Shown here piece after piece: positions 47,701-59,749 of a stretch of DNA of 64,000 nucleotides. Both the position numbers and the translations under genes were made by a program. Positions within the stretch are counted from its first letter, which is position 1; each line of letters begins with the position of its first letter. The DNA lies in the NCBI RefSeq assembly GCF_000006565.2, contig NC_031475.1:2740292-2804291 (forward strand), read 5' to 3'. The DNA comes from Toxoplasma gondii ME49. Lineage: Eukaryota > Apicomplexa > Conoidasida > Eucoccidiorida > Sarcocystidae. Below the pieces are notes generated by a model, which was given only the letters and a program-made list of their open reading frames with translations, searched no databases and was not told the DNA's origin.

Positions 47701-50700
47701 GTGAATATCATGATATTTGTACAGCTTCTTTATAAATGTGGGTTTTTCAAATATATGCTGGATACCACTATACTTAATGCACTTAACATGATGGTCATGA
47801 AGAGCACAATAGAACTTGGATCCGGCAAACAAAGACCTTCAAGATCTACACCAGTAGTCCATCTCGTAGTATATGATCCCCGGACAGGACCGCGGTCGCC
47901 TGGGATGACTTGAAGTGGCTTTGAGTTGATTCGCGGTAATCGCATTCCTTTTGTAGACATTCCGTTGTCTCAGCATTAAGCCATGAAAAGACTTTTCTCA
48001 AGAGCGCCAATGTTCGTCTGTGCACGTAGGAGTTCTACATGTTCCTTGGACAATCTGTTCTGTTTCCTGTTTCGTCTTGTCTTGCATTACGTGCTCATCG
48101 ATTCTCAATTCCTTTCCCGTTACTTTTGGTTTTATCTACGCATCATTTTTTTGCAACTCGACGTTCAAAACCGTTCTCTCATTTGAGTTCTGCTTACCTT
48201 CGTCGCCACTCCCTCTTTGTGCTTTCTGCGTATGCCGGCCCGAAATTCTTGTCTTTCCTGTTTTTGTGGATATGTCTACTAGGGTGCGCGAGCAGCAGGC
48301 GCAGCGGCAGCAAGTGCAGAGACAGTGACTTTTCTCGACAGCCACATCGAGTGTCTGCCCTACTGGCTGCAGCCTCTGCTCTTTCACGTCAAACAGGACT
48401 GGCGAAGAATCGCCATGCCGCTTATTCCCACGATCGACGCCGACAACTTCCGCATCAAGGTAAAACGTGAGGTCTGTCCGCTTTCAAACGATGTTTCTGT
48501 GTGCATTTGAACGCCTGTGTACAAACACTTCGGCCAGCTCTCTGCGGAGGGACGGGTGTACCGGGACGATACGTTGTCTGTACCCTATTCTTCGTGACTT
48601 TATGTGAATTCACTCTGAATGATGCAGAGATCTTTATTTTTTAACAAAATACTCGCTAGGCAAGATCCTCGAGCAATCTGCTGTGTGCGAATACAACATT
48701 ATATCGAAATAAATGTTTATGCATATATATATATATATACGGACAAACGTGTAGAGGGGACGACGTATGAGATGGACACATAGATAGATCGATTAGGTTC
48801 GTTAGAATTTATGCGATCGTTTTGTGTGGAGAAAGAAATCGCCTTTCGTGACGCATTGATGTGAAAAAGTGAGATAGTTGTCGATTCGCTTGAGAGGATG
48901 TAGGTTTGTAGCTTCCACACTTCGTTGCACTCCTTTCATAGGATGGAGGCTTGAAGACTCTCGCCTTCACGTGGGGTATGAGTCATTACCACATTCACGA
49001 CAAAATTCGTCATCGAATCGAGGAACTTGGACAAGACGAGGCCGCCAAGAATCCAGATGCCCCAACGATGTCGCCCATCATGGCAGGTGGCCTGTTCACG
49101 ATCACGAAAGCGTGGTAGGCGAAACGGGTAGACGAAACTAGCGGGAAAAAGAAAGGCGTGAGTGAACGAGAGAGTGCGCATGTGAATATACCGTAAACAA
49201 ACTGTGCGCGTTGTGCGGCGCACAGTAGGTAGTCCCTGCAGACTTTTTCTCAAGAAGTGCAGTCTCAGAGGCTCTCACATCCCGGACGACGGCGAAAGAA
49301 CATCTGTCGAGCGTCAACATGATTCCTCCGCCAACATGCAGAAGCGTTGCGCCTGGTAGAAAGTTCTTACTCAGGGAATCCGTAGCAGTCACCACATCCG
49401 GCACGAGAGGTAGAACGAAGTCGCTTAGGCTTTTTCGTGTCTTTCTGTTGTGTCTTGTTCTTTTTGAGGATCTGGCAACGGAGAAGAGGAACTGCATTCA
49501 GAGAACGGAAGCGAAGGGACAGGGGAAAGTAGATAACCACTAGATAGACATGAACAGATATGAAAAAGACAAGAGGCCCGAGCGTCGTGACGTCCACAGC
49601 TGCTCTGAGGGTAGCTCAGGTATCTAGCGAGTGTTTTGTTTTTTATCAGGTGGGACACTCTGGGCGGGTACGACAAAGAAATGCAAATCTACGGAGGAGA
49701 AGAATTCGAGATTTCCTTCAAGACATGGATGTGTGGAGGTTCTCTCCACCTGGTACCGTGCAGCAGAGTCGGCCACGTTTTCAGGAGCAACGAATTCTGG
49801 CAAGGTGCGTCTTCCCTTAAGCTGGGTTTCTCGTCAGTCTTCTGTCTAGCAGTGTTTGCCTCAACGCGTCGCCTGTTTTGCCGCCACTGCGTCCGTTTCT
49901 CTCATCTACTCAGTGTCTTCGTCCGGGCGTCTTTTTCAGGGATGCATGTGCATTCGTTTTCTTTGTTCCAGGCCCTTCTGGCCTGTCGCGCCTGTTTCGT
50001 CTACACTATTCAGTTTCGCTCGGCTTTTTCGCACATTCCGCCCTCTTCATTCAATCGTTTTCTCGTAGATATTTCCGTATTCGTCTTCTTCGTCCTCTCG
50101 CATATCTGCCGCCCCATTTGTGTCTCTGGTTCTCTCTGCGCTCTTCGCCGTCTTTGGTAGGCCACTCTTCAGATTGATCCGATACCTGTGTTCATTTTCC
50201 CGACTCGGGGCTTCCGGCTAGCTACTCATGCGACTCGCACAACTACGCGAACGGCGAAGCTTTCCATTCTGGGGCGTACAATTTCTTTCATTTTCTTCGA
50301 CTGTCACCTCTTATTTTGCTTTCTTGTCTAGGCCAGGTGTACACGGTTCCCGGTGCGTTGATTCACCGGAACAAGCTGCGGACAGCTCACGTGTGGATGG
50401 GAGAGTACGCGAGAATCGTCGAGCTGGTCATTCCTCGTTTGCCTCAAGATAAACCGCTGGGCGATTTGACGGAGCTGAAGGCTCTGCGGGACCGACTCAA
50501 GTGCAAAGACTTTAACTGGTACTTGAAGAACATTTATCCGGAACTCGAACCCCCGAACCTGGCGCATGCAATGACCGGCGCGATGCGGAATCCAAAGTTC
50601 AACTGCTGTCTCGATACCCTCACAACGAAAAACCAAGAAATCGGCGTCTATCCCTGCCACTTTGAACACGGCACTCAGGTACGAATATCTGTGGAGGGCG

Positions 50701-51489
50701 CTGGTTCAGATGCTCTAGGTTATACACAGAAATTCGAGGGATCGAAATATGGCACAGACAAATAGGCGTTTCTTTGTTCGAAACGACAGCTTGAAAGAGA
50801 GGCGCTGTCGCACAGATCCGTCGGCATTTTACTGGTATCTCTGTAAACCAACCCCCCTTTCTTGGCGTTCGTGCGTCTGTATCTTCTGCATATCTTTCGT
50901 ATCAAACGAGTGCAGAAACACACGCATATATATATATATATATATATATATACTTGATTTTCTTTCTGACTACTCTGCACACAGACAAGTGTTCATAGAC
51001 ACTAGCAGAAATGATTTTATTCGTTCTCATTTTTGCCCCCATGTTATCGTTGAGGCTGACCAATGTCGTTATTTTTCTTTTCTGACCAGGCATGTTTAAA
51101 CTGGCTGTAAGTTGCTGCGAATTTGTGGGTTCACGTCTTTTCCTCGTTCGTCTCCGCTTTTTCAGGCCTTCCTTTACGGCAAGGACACGCACATGCTGAG
51201 GGTCGCTGAACACAATTTCGAATTGTGTGTTTATGGCAACCCTGCTAAGCGGCGGTTGCCCGAAAGATCTTGCACAGAAGATTTTTCTGGGCAAGGCCTA
51301 AGTCGTTACTGGCTTTACAAGGAAGACACGAAGCAGATGCAATTGTTGGATGCAGAAAACAAAGACATCCATCCCGACAACCTCTGCATGCAGGCCGTGC
51401 AGATTCAGACGCCGAAGAGTCCTTTCGACCTCGTCCTTAGGAAATGCGATCCCAGTAGAGAGGAGCAGCACTTTGTATTTGTTCCGTAG
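44762..51489 (+). CDS. Polypeptide N-acetylgalactosaminyltransferase (GT27), ppGalNAc-T1-like
   Basis: Golgi enzyme that starts mucin-type O-glycans by moving GalNAc from UDP-GalNAc to Ser/Thr. Exons: 44762-45241, 45793-45922, 46204-46389, 46715-46913, 47271-47355, 48283-48459, 48942-49114, 49650-49804, 50332-50678, 51166-51489; all in phase, 751 residues. A donor at 46461 would add 24 residues. Type II topology: ~45-residue basic cytosolic tail, membrane anchor [20 protein letters not shown], then stem. The catalytic domain shows [39 protein letters not shown] (the metal-binding Asp-x-His), [16 protein letters not shown] (junction), [20 protein letters not shown] then CGG, and [18 protein letters not shown]. 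The GT27 WGGEN signature reads YGGEE here. The C-terminus from ~620 is a degenerate ricin-type lectin domain; its last repeat has QHF instead of QxW. From memory, the T. gondii enzyme T1 has the same length. Confidence 0.95.
47669..47682. repeat. Run of 14 G in an intron
   Basis: Fourteen consecutive G in the GalNAc-transferase intron between exons 47271-47355 and 48283-48459. It is purine-rich on both sides and a likely length-variable or error-prone spot. Confidence 0.9.
48723..48739. repeat. AT dinucleotide microsatellite
   Basis: Eight AT units in the GalNAc-transferase intron before exon 48942-49114. Confidence 0.9.
50926..50952. repeat. AT dinucleotide microsatellite
   Basis: About 13 AT units in the last intron of the GalNAc-transferase gene. 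Confidence 0.9.
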
Positions 51490-53142
51490 CAGAGGAAAAC
51501 AGCAAGACCGCACACAGGAACTGTGAGACGGAACAAAACGGATTTTTGACGACACGTCTCGGTGTCCCCTACCCACTTCAGTCTACTTTCAGTTTCGTCT
51601 GCTCTCCCACGCAATTCCTCGCGCGCTTGGGATCTGGGGAATGTGTTTCTTCCGATGCCCATAGGCGAAACGTCTTCTTCCGAGTACAGAGGCCACAAGG
51701 GTAGTGCCGTTTTTAGAAACAGTATTCACATGCTAGAGGGTTTGCGTCTTTTGCTGTGCCTGACGCAATGGAAAGGGAAATAAATCTACGGTAAACGAGG
51801 AGTCGCATCTGCTAGTTGGATCCGGCTGGCATCCACAGCGGCGGGGGCGTGGGTCCGTGGAAACAGGCAAAATCCGAGTGAATATAATACCGATGCGTGG
51901 GCGGAAATGTGAGGGCCTTGCGGGGAGGACTGGGACAACGTTCGGCTGAACTGCGCTTGAGAGAAAGGAGTGGGTGAAGCTCTGACGGGGAGATGCCTCG
52001 CGTTTTCGTCCGTTTGAGGGCACCGCAGATTGGGGTCCCAGGCGACCCGTCGATACACCCACAGAATGTTTTCGGTAAAACCATCGTTCAGGAAGGATTC
52101 GCTTTTGCAAAACCGTGAAAGACATCAACCTGGTCTTTCTTTGGAGGGCAGAACCAAAGCGAGGCACGAATGGTTTGTTTCTGGGCCACACTGATAGTTA
52201 AATTCTCTTCCCCATACTTTCGCATTCTGTTTCCCATTTGGACTGCAAGCTCAGAGATAGCTTAGAACCGTACCGATTGGGATTGCAGTATTAACGGGAG
52301 AAAAGTATTTTCGGCATCAAGCTACTTTCCTCCCCGTCTTTACTCGAGGAGAAAAGGCGCAGTGTTGGTTCATACGTATATATACGCGCTATCGCTGTTG
52401 TGGAAAAAGGGGTCAGCAGAGAGATTGTGGTGTACGCAGGAGTAACCATAAGGTAACTGCCATGTTGGGCTCTTATGGTACTCAGTGCATCCCGCGGCTG
52501 GGGGCTGAAATACAAAGAAATGCTGTTCCCTCCTGCACAAGACGCATCTGAATACTAACCGCCAGACATGAATATACTGCTTCTGTGAATGCCAAAGGTC
52601 TCGCGTGTAGAATTTCTACGCGGGGCAGTCGCCTAGCACCTGCTCACTTTTAGTCAGATTCATCGCAGCGGGAGAAACGCACAGTGCAGCTCGTTTGAAA
52701 GCGGGATAATATGCGAGGCCCGCAAACTATTTCTCACTTCAAGCGAACGTCGACAGTACAGGCGTGTTTGGCTTTGAGCACGTCTGGTGACGAAGCAAGA
52801 GCCATCGCTGAAAAGAATGGGGAGCCGAAGCGGAGGCATCAAGACTGGGGAAACATATAAAGGTGAAATACCAGAACAGCGCAGGCATACGACAGAGAAA
52901 AAAAACTCGACTCGTGCACAGGATTAGAAGAAAAGTCTCTTAGGTGTTGGAGAGGCGACGAAAAAGGGCGGCGATTGTCTGAAAGCGAGATATGAAGACA
53001 AAAGCCTTTAAAAGCAAACGAATGACACTCAGAGATCCCTGCTTCTCAGTGTAACTGCCATTGCCTACAACAACGTGCATTTGATGCCAAGGTGCAAGAA
53101 TGACGTTCTACTTCGCAACGTAAGGCTCTCATTATTCCTTTT
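51490..53142. other. Intergenic between converging GalNAc-transferase and the - strand gene at 53143
   Basis: Holds both 3' untranslated regions. No frame with splice support; the - strand frames around 51700-52190 are low-complexity and carry no motif. Confidence 0.45.
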
Positions 53143-55310
53143 CTAGCGAGGCACCAAAGCTGTAATTCTTCCTTCTTTCTCGGCATCTTTCAGTTCTGAA
53201 GAGTCGTATCGAGTCCTTTCTGTAGACGCTAACGGAAAACGGCTTTGGTTCTGATGTTTCTTTTCTCTGTCTCTGCCAAACTCTCGCCGACTGCCACTTT
53301 GAGATCTCGACGAAGCACTGGTTGCGTTCTTTGAAATTCCCCCTTGAGAGCTTGTCCGAAGCGAGGACGAGGGGGGTTGTTTTGCAGGTCTGGAGGCGGT
53401 CTGTCCTGTGAGGCTGCCACGGCCACCTTCAGCTGCGACTCGCGTCTTCCGCTGAGGTACCAGAAGCCGGACAGTGCCCGTTCTGTGAAAAACAGTACAG
53501 GAGACCGATAGAGAAAGAGCGAGAGAGAATACACACAGGGATCCGAAGAAGGAGAGAGAAGAAAGCGCAGAACGCCAATGCAAAGGCCAATTAAGAGGCG
53601 GTGTGACGACGAATGGATCGATTGGCTGGAACCAAAAACACAAGTATGACAGAGCGAAGCGGCTTCGTTTTCCTTTTCGGAGCTCAGTAAGATATAATCC
53701 CATGTATGCATGCTTAGAGCGCCTGCTCGAAAAACGTCACAGGCAACGCACGGCGAAACACGTGAAGAAGCAGGAGAGGGTTTTCTTTTGCTGGCCACGA
53801 TTTTGGTGAGACATTTTCTGTGCATGTGCATACCCGGCGTCTTTGTCTCACCTTGGGTTGACATCGACGAGTCGTAGATAGCGCAGAGTGGAAAGCTTAG
53901 CTTCGCCTGAAGTTTCGCAATACCCAGAGAATAGTATGGAGTATAACAAATGAGTGCCAAGTAATTTGGGCTACACATAAACAAGATGCCGAGTGAAACA
54001 CGATTGGTGTGAGGATGCAGAAAGCAGTGTGAACGGGCGGTTTTCTTCTGTGTAAGCTGGAAGGCGCCCGCTTCCTTGCATCACGACGAGAGACACACCA
54101 GACAGTCTTCCCCGCTCTTCCGTACCAGTTTGTCCAACAACTTTCAAGTTCATGTGATTCAACTCCCTGATAGTCGTGGAAGCGCCTTCTTTGCCTTTCT
54201 CGTAGCGCATGTGATAGAGACAATGCAGCAGCTCGTTGACGTCCCCTAGCCGAGATCGGCGACGCGTCAACGCAGGTACCCCTTCAAACACTGAAACAGT
54301 AATCTGCGAAAAAACGGAAAGTAACACAGTCTCCACACGAGGTCTATGCCCAGGCCCAGCACATTCGCCACTGTTAGCAGAAGAGCTATGCGTGGTAGTG
54401 TGGAGAAATGAAGCACACGGAGGGTGAAGCACAACGACGGTTTGTGTGGTGACTTGCATGCATACAGATAGATACATAGAGATAGATAGAGAGGGAAAGA
54501 CAGATATAGATAGATATTGGTAGATAAAAAGCGAGATAGATACATATAGATATACATAGATATAGATGGTTATAGATAGAGAGAGATACAGATACATAGA
54601 TAGATAGAGATACGTATATAGATAGATACGCATACATGCATACAGATCTAACCATGGACCGAAATAATACACAAATACCCTTGGGAATTCCACACGAAAG
54701 TACATTTGTAACTCTACGAACGACGCTTGCAGGGGGGCAACGACCTGGGCGACAAAGAACGAATCCCCCAGCAATGTACCAGCACAAATGGGTCCAGAAC
54801 GTCTTCTTTTTGCTTCTTCATACAAGGTACCTTAGCCTGCTTCGAATGAGATAACCTGCATTTCCTCACATTGGAACGTTTCTTAGTTCAGCGCATGCGG
54901 GCCTCTTTCTTCTTTCCTGTCTAAGGAGAACAGAATTTTTCGGCTACATCCACACCTACCCTTCCAAGGTACAGGATGCTCTCCATCCATCCCATAGCCG
55001 CATCGCCTTCACGGATTTGAATATGGCTTCTTGAAAATACAATTTAGACGTTGCGATGTGTGAGAATAGAACTAACCCAAACTCTAATTCCATAGAAACA
55101 CACAAACAGCATCTCTACTCAGAAAGATGAAAGACTTACTGGTGAGTAGCCACAGACGCACGCTTCATTCTCCGGCTCTTCACTAGCGCCTCTCGTTTGG
55201 TGCTCAGCATTTCCTCTCTCGGCGTCGGGGACCCCGGGGTCCCGTGCAGGAGCCACATCGCAGAAGACTCGGCTTCGACCCCCAACTGTGGCGAACGCGG
55301 GCTGAGACAT
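53143..55310 (-). CDS. Unrecognised protein, four exons
   Basis: Exons 55310-55140, 54303-54126, 53906-53852 and 53482-53143 join in phase with good sites (CCA/GTAAGT, CTG/GTACGG, AAG/GTGAGA; acceptors TTCGCAG, ACTTCAG, TTCACAG); 247 residues. The N-terminal ~57 residues are polar. The core (residues ~58-150) looks folded: GDVNELLHCLYHMRYEKGKE, IRELNHMNLKVVGQTG, EAKLSTLRYLRLVDVNPRTG, TVRLLVPQRK. The C-terminal ~100 residues are basic, Ser/Arg-rich and disordered, perhaps nuclear. I do not recognise a domain and assign no function. The start could lie further upstream, because the frame of exon 1 stays open to an acceptor at 55377. Its neighbour at 56249 is transcribed in the same direction 0.9 kb upstream. 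Confidence 0.6.
54465..54640. repeat. GATA-rich microsatellite block
   Basis: About 175 bases of imperfect GATA/GATACATA repeats in the first intron of the gene at 53143-55310. It creates a spurious Ile/Tyr/Ser-rich open frame on the - strand. Confidence 0.85.
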
Positions 55311-56248
55311 CTCTGGTCCTGAAGAGGCGGCTGTGCCAGCTGCCTCTGGAAGGTCCGAATGCGCAGCTCCCGCAGCCTGGCAAGGTGATGTGCGGAAAGA
55401 GCAAGAGTCACTCTTAGGAAAAACAAAACGAGGGGAAACTTGAAGATGTCAGTTTTAACAGCAGCGCATTTTCAGCGTCCATGATGAGATTCTGCTATCG
55501 ATGACCCCCGGTTCTCGCTCCGCTTCTAACCAATGTGTGAACATCAGATCATTTTACTATTTAAAGTCCAAGGTTCTCGGACCAGAGTCTGAATTTTGCC
55601 ATCCTCAGCTTCTCCATCTTTGGCATTACTAAACAACCGTGTCCCATGGAAATGGAAAAAACAACATGAAAAATACGAAACACTTCTAGGCTCAAAATCT
55701 CGAGGGACCCGGCATTCAAGAACAAGATACGAGACCGGGTGTAGCATCGTTGCCCCTCACCAGGTCAGCGTTTTTCCCTGGGATACAGTCGGAACTGCCG
55801 TCAAACGGAGCCGCGTTTCCTTGAGAAATGGACATTCCGTCATTTCTGTCCAATCCTTTCTCGTCAGAAGCCCACTCGGGAAACCTGTGGAACAGGCGAA
55901 ACCGCAGGCGCTGTTTGCGGATACAAAATACCGTCGGCGCGTGCCACAGCGCCCCGCCCTTTCATCTTTGACTTCGAGTACATAACCCTAGAGAGACTGA
56001 CGTGTACGATTGTGGAGGTAGGAGCAGCCGGAGGACGAACCCGGAGAGAACTCCTGGATTCTTTCTCAGAAAAAAGTGGAGGATAGAGACAGGCGAGTAA
56101 CTCGTGCTCCCGTCGTACGAAAGAATACATATCAGGTAACTCCGGCGATTGACGTCCAGACGAGGGCGACACGCACAGACTTAGAGCGACAAAGCAACGT
56201 TTCACTCTCTCGCATATGCGTTCTGTGTACAGCGCACCTTAAGCATCC
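55311..56248. other. Spacer between two co-oriented - strand genes
   Basis: 0.9 kb from the stop of the SKA2-like gene to the start chosen for the next gene. A short frame at 55596-55985 (+) has no support. I see nothing else. Confidence 0.4.
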
Positions 56249-58155
56249 TTACTGCATGGAACGTTGATCGATCTTCATCCATCGTCTCAGCAACTCCTCG
56301 CCTTCTTCATAAATCTGCTCACAGCGGATGTCTTGCGCAGGCGCTTCGCCGCCGGCGACCTCCTGAGAGCAACAGCCAGAGACAGAATCGGATTGAAAAT
56401 TCACGTGTTTTGTGAACCATTCTCCATGCGCTGTCATGGGTTGAACCATCAGCGCTTGAAGCCTGTACTTCAACCGTTTCACTGGCATCAGGGCTGTCGG
56501 AGACACACAAAAAAACTTTTATACTGATGTCGCGATCCGACATACACGCACATACAAGCACACGCATATATATAAATATATATATATATATAATACACTT
56601 CTACGTATCATGCTCAAATGTATCATATATCCAATGGAATCTGGGCGACAAAGTGGGTATGTGTTAGCGTCGCTCCACATGCGTGACGTATCTGAAACTG
56701 CAAAAGGAAGTAGAGAACAGTGTACCCCATCTGAGCGAGTTACACCAGCGTCAGACAAAGGCAGCACGCACCTGCAAAGCTCCGAGCAGTTCATAACTGC
56801 GGAGCTGGTGGCGGAGCGTGTCGGCAAGCTGTGATTTTGCTGTAAAGAGTTGCTGGGGGCAAAGGAACGCGGAACAGAGAAGCGCTCATTTGCGACAGAG
56901 ATAGTCGGCCCAGAAAAAGGATTGCTGCGCAGGGTGCGTCCTCCGACCGGTGAAGCCTTATGAAAGCGATGCCCTTTCCGTCCCAGAACAGAGGATTTTG
57001 ACAGATGTTTTACGAACGCTATTCACAGTGTATATGCTCTAGTGCTTGGGCTACGAAAACGAAGTGACGGAACACACAAGTCCCTTCCTCCACCATGTTT
57101 ACTCATATTGATATTGTCACAAGCAATGAGGACGGCGTCAGGTGTCAGGCGTTTCGGACAACAGCGCGTTTTCCTGCATGCGAAAGGAAGTCTCGGTGAG
57201 CACTCTTCTCCTCTCTTGAAATCCTCTTGTCGGAACCATTGACGGAAGAAAAAAGGACCAAAGACGGACTTGTGGAATTCGGGGACAAGATGTTGTACTG
57301 TACTAATCGACGCTCTCGTTCTAGAGGAGTCTGGCTGGAAGCGTTGCGAGTTCCCGGGGATGTTAGACTTTTCATCTTAGCGGGCATTAATAAAGGGACG
57401 CACCTGGAATTGTTCGGAGAGCGTCTGAATGTCATTCTGGACTTTTGCAAGCCTATGAAGCAACTGACGAGGATGCCGTTCAGGGCCGTAGATGCGAGCA
57501 AACTCCTGGTCGAGGCGCTGCTCAACTATGAAGAGGTCCGTGGACATGCACTCGAACTGAGTCAGAAGAAAGAAGCAAATCCAGAAGGAACACCACTCCT
57601 AAAATTCGCGTGTTTGATTCGCGTTTAGCCGCTAATACAAGCACCCAAGATACACTGTTCTATCTCAAGTTCGGCCAAATGTCATGTTACAGTAAGCAGA
57701 TCGCATGTCTTCTGCTACTTGAAACCTTCGGGTTATATACTACACAGTGCTTCTGGGGTTTAGTGTCAACGCGCACGGCAGAGTACTCAACTAGGTGCCT
57801 GTGAGACTGTGGTCCCGCTAATGAGAATCTGATTTAACCCTGTGCTCTCCTTTCGGCCATTTTCACTCAAAGAAACGCAACCAGATGATTGACGCATCTC
57901 AACCGGTGAATTTCTGCTGCGATATACACACGGGGTTGCCCGCAGCCTTCCCTACCCCGATTTCATAGATTTGAAAAAACATAAATTGGGCATTCCGCAG
58001 TCCACCGAAGTCATGCAAGCGAAATCAGGCGCGCGAACAAGCATTCGAACGATCGGGAGAACTGGCAGTGCATTGTGGTTCCCGGTCCGAATGTTTGACC
58101 GTGCAGACGCGAGAAAACTCACTCTGTCGCGAAGTTGGTGAATTGCGTCCTCCAT
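56249..58155 (-). CDS. SKA2-like coiled-coil protein (outer kinetochore)
   Basis: Exons 58155-58123, 57556-57404, 56852-56772 and a last exon ending in TAA at 56249. The first three join in phase with strong sites (AGA/GTGAGT, CTTCTGACTCAG, CAG/GTGCGT, GCCCCCAG). The last exon opens at 56493 or 56467; its acceptor is uncertain, since 56493 would need a 4-base shift of the previous donor. About 160 residues. The N-terminus MEDAIHQLRDR and DLFIVEQRLDQEFARIYGPE, HPRQLLHRLAKVQNDIQTL, SEQFQQLFTAKSQLADTLRH, QLRSYELLGALQ follows the plan of human SKA2: first helix with DLxxIxxRLexE, then a loop, then a long second helix LLxxLsxiqxxyqtL. The last exon (HGEWFTKHVNFQ ... EEGEELLRRWMKID) is extra. Known role of SKA2: with SKA1 and SKA3 it couples kinetochores to microtubules. 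The family call rests on my reading of the helix pattern. Confidence 0.6.
56566..56592. repeat. AT dinucleotide microsatellite
   Basis: Imperfect AT repeat in the third intron of the SKA2-like gene. Confidence 0.85.
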
Positions 58156-59749
58156 TGGCGATACGTTTTCGTCTAGGGAAGTATTTGAAGTCACGGTGAA
58201 TAGGAAAAAAACGACCGAGTAACTGGGGAATTTGCCCCCCCCCTAACACTCGTGACGTCGCGGCTGACGCGTCTAAAGCAGAGGGGAGGGAGACCATTCG
58301 CTTTGGACAAGAAGTGCTTGTTGTCTATGTCAAAGAGCACTTCCTTACGGTGACGATGAGCTCAATAACGTTTTCATAGGTTATGGACTTCGTTGAGTGA
58401 ACCAGCATGTGGAAAAGGAATTGTTCGCGTAACCATCGCTAGTGCCGGAGAATCGGAGACAGGGAGTCCCTCGCGCATGCATTAAAGGGAAATGGACGTA
58501 TCTGTGAAACGGAAACGAATTACAAATGACCTGTGTAGGCATGAATGCTGGAAGATGAGTCGAGATGAGGGAAAAACGTCAACACGGTAAACTGACGTAT
58601 GTGGCTGGTTCTCTGCCTGAGTAGTGGCAACCTGGTGGCTCCCTGTCTTGTCCTCACGCATGCACGCGTATCTTGCAGAAGCTTGTATACGAAGTGGCAG
58701 AGTCGGGAAGTCACAACCGCGAAGTCAACGAATATCCCGTCTCACGCGCTTGTAAAAAAGGATATTCTGTCACTTTTCAGAAATCCGAAGGCAGACGAAA
58801 TGGGGGGGGAACCAGCGTGCTGTACGAACAACAGAACTTGATACGGTGCCAACTTCGGCCACGTATTTTCCTCGACACTGCGGTCAAACTTGAGCAGGGA
58901 AACGTTCTCCGGTTCTGCGATTTACGACTAAAATTGTCTCTCAACCATTCTACGTTATCAGAGAAAATACGACAGTTTTCATGCGCAGTGTATTATTGCT
59001 TTGGTGTGTGAACTCCTGGACAGTGACACCGAAAGCAAATCGGTGGTAAGGGGTCGTTAGGAGGTAAGTCGGAAACCGTTGTGTAACCTGTCCAGTTGGA
59101 AGAAGCGTTTCAAGTGTTTCGCTCGATTGGATGCGGAGTGTATCTGAAGACACATTAGCTTCGTTCTGTGGCGGCGGCATTCGTCTGAATCCTGTACTTT
59201 TCTAGTGGATTAGGCCAGCAGCTTAAAAGAGTCCGTAAGCGAACACTCCTGCCCTCACCAGAGAAGAAATCATGGAAGAATGTATTCCTGGAATACTACA
59301 TGTATCGGGCTAGAGGTGCACCACGTTTTTGTGGTGGCATACTTCACTCTAGATCATATATCTCATGCGCGTGTCGCCGACATCTTGTGCTTCATAGAAG
59401 CTGATCAGCATTTCCCTGTCCCCCATCTTTTTGCCGTTGTCACCGCAAGTTACACAGTCAAATAACAATCGAATAATATTGCCGACCTTGGTTTAGTCTC
59501 TGCAAAGGCTTGAAACAGCTCTTGCATCAGACGGGCGCTTCCGTGCCACCCAGCGTGCGGTTACGGTGTACTTCTACCGCGGGATGAGCAAGCGTCGCAG
59601 CGAAGGAAAGACGTTGCTCTGCACGATTGATGCCTTAAATGAGAATGTGACGGCTATCTTTAGTTGATTCCGTTTTTTCCATTGCCTTCCCCCGCAGGCA
59701 ATTCCCGTTGCCTGTCGCTGAAATAAGATGCTGGTAGTGGCTGCTATTG
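58156..59749. other. Intergenic upstream of SKA2-like gene and SRS copy
   Basis: 1.6 kb between divergent genes. A GCATGC palindrome lies at about 58476, 0.3 kb upstream of the SKA2-like start. No coding frame with support is visible. Confidence 0.4.

Noticed and set aside
49636..50160. 174-codon frame on the + strand
   Set aside because: The first part overlaps a GalNAc-transferase exon in another frame; the rest is a Phe/Ser/Cys-rich pyrimidine-rich intron.
53229..53984. 251-codon frame on the - strand
   Set aside because: It reads through two introns of the gene at 53143-55310 in the wrong frame.
53971..54825. 284-codon Tyr/Ser/Leu-rich frame on the - strand
   Set aside because: Its middle is the GATA microsatellite, and it reads through an intron. 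Only 54303-54126 is coding, in this frame.
57227..57628. 133-codon frame on the + strand
   Set aside because: It is antisense to the 51-codon exon of the SKA2-like gene, which has strong splice sites and in-phase neighbours; the + frame has neither.
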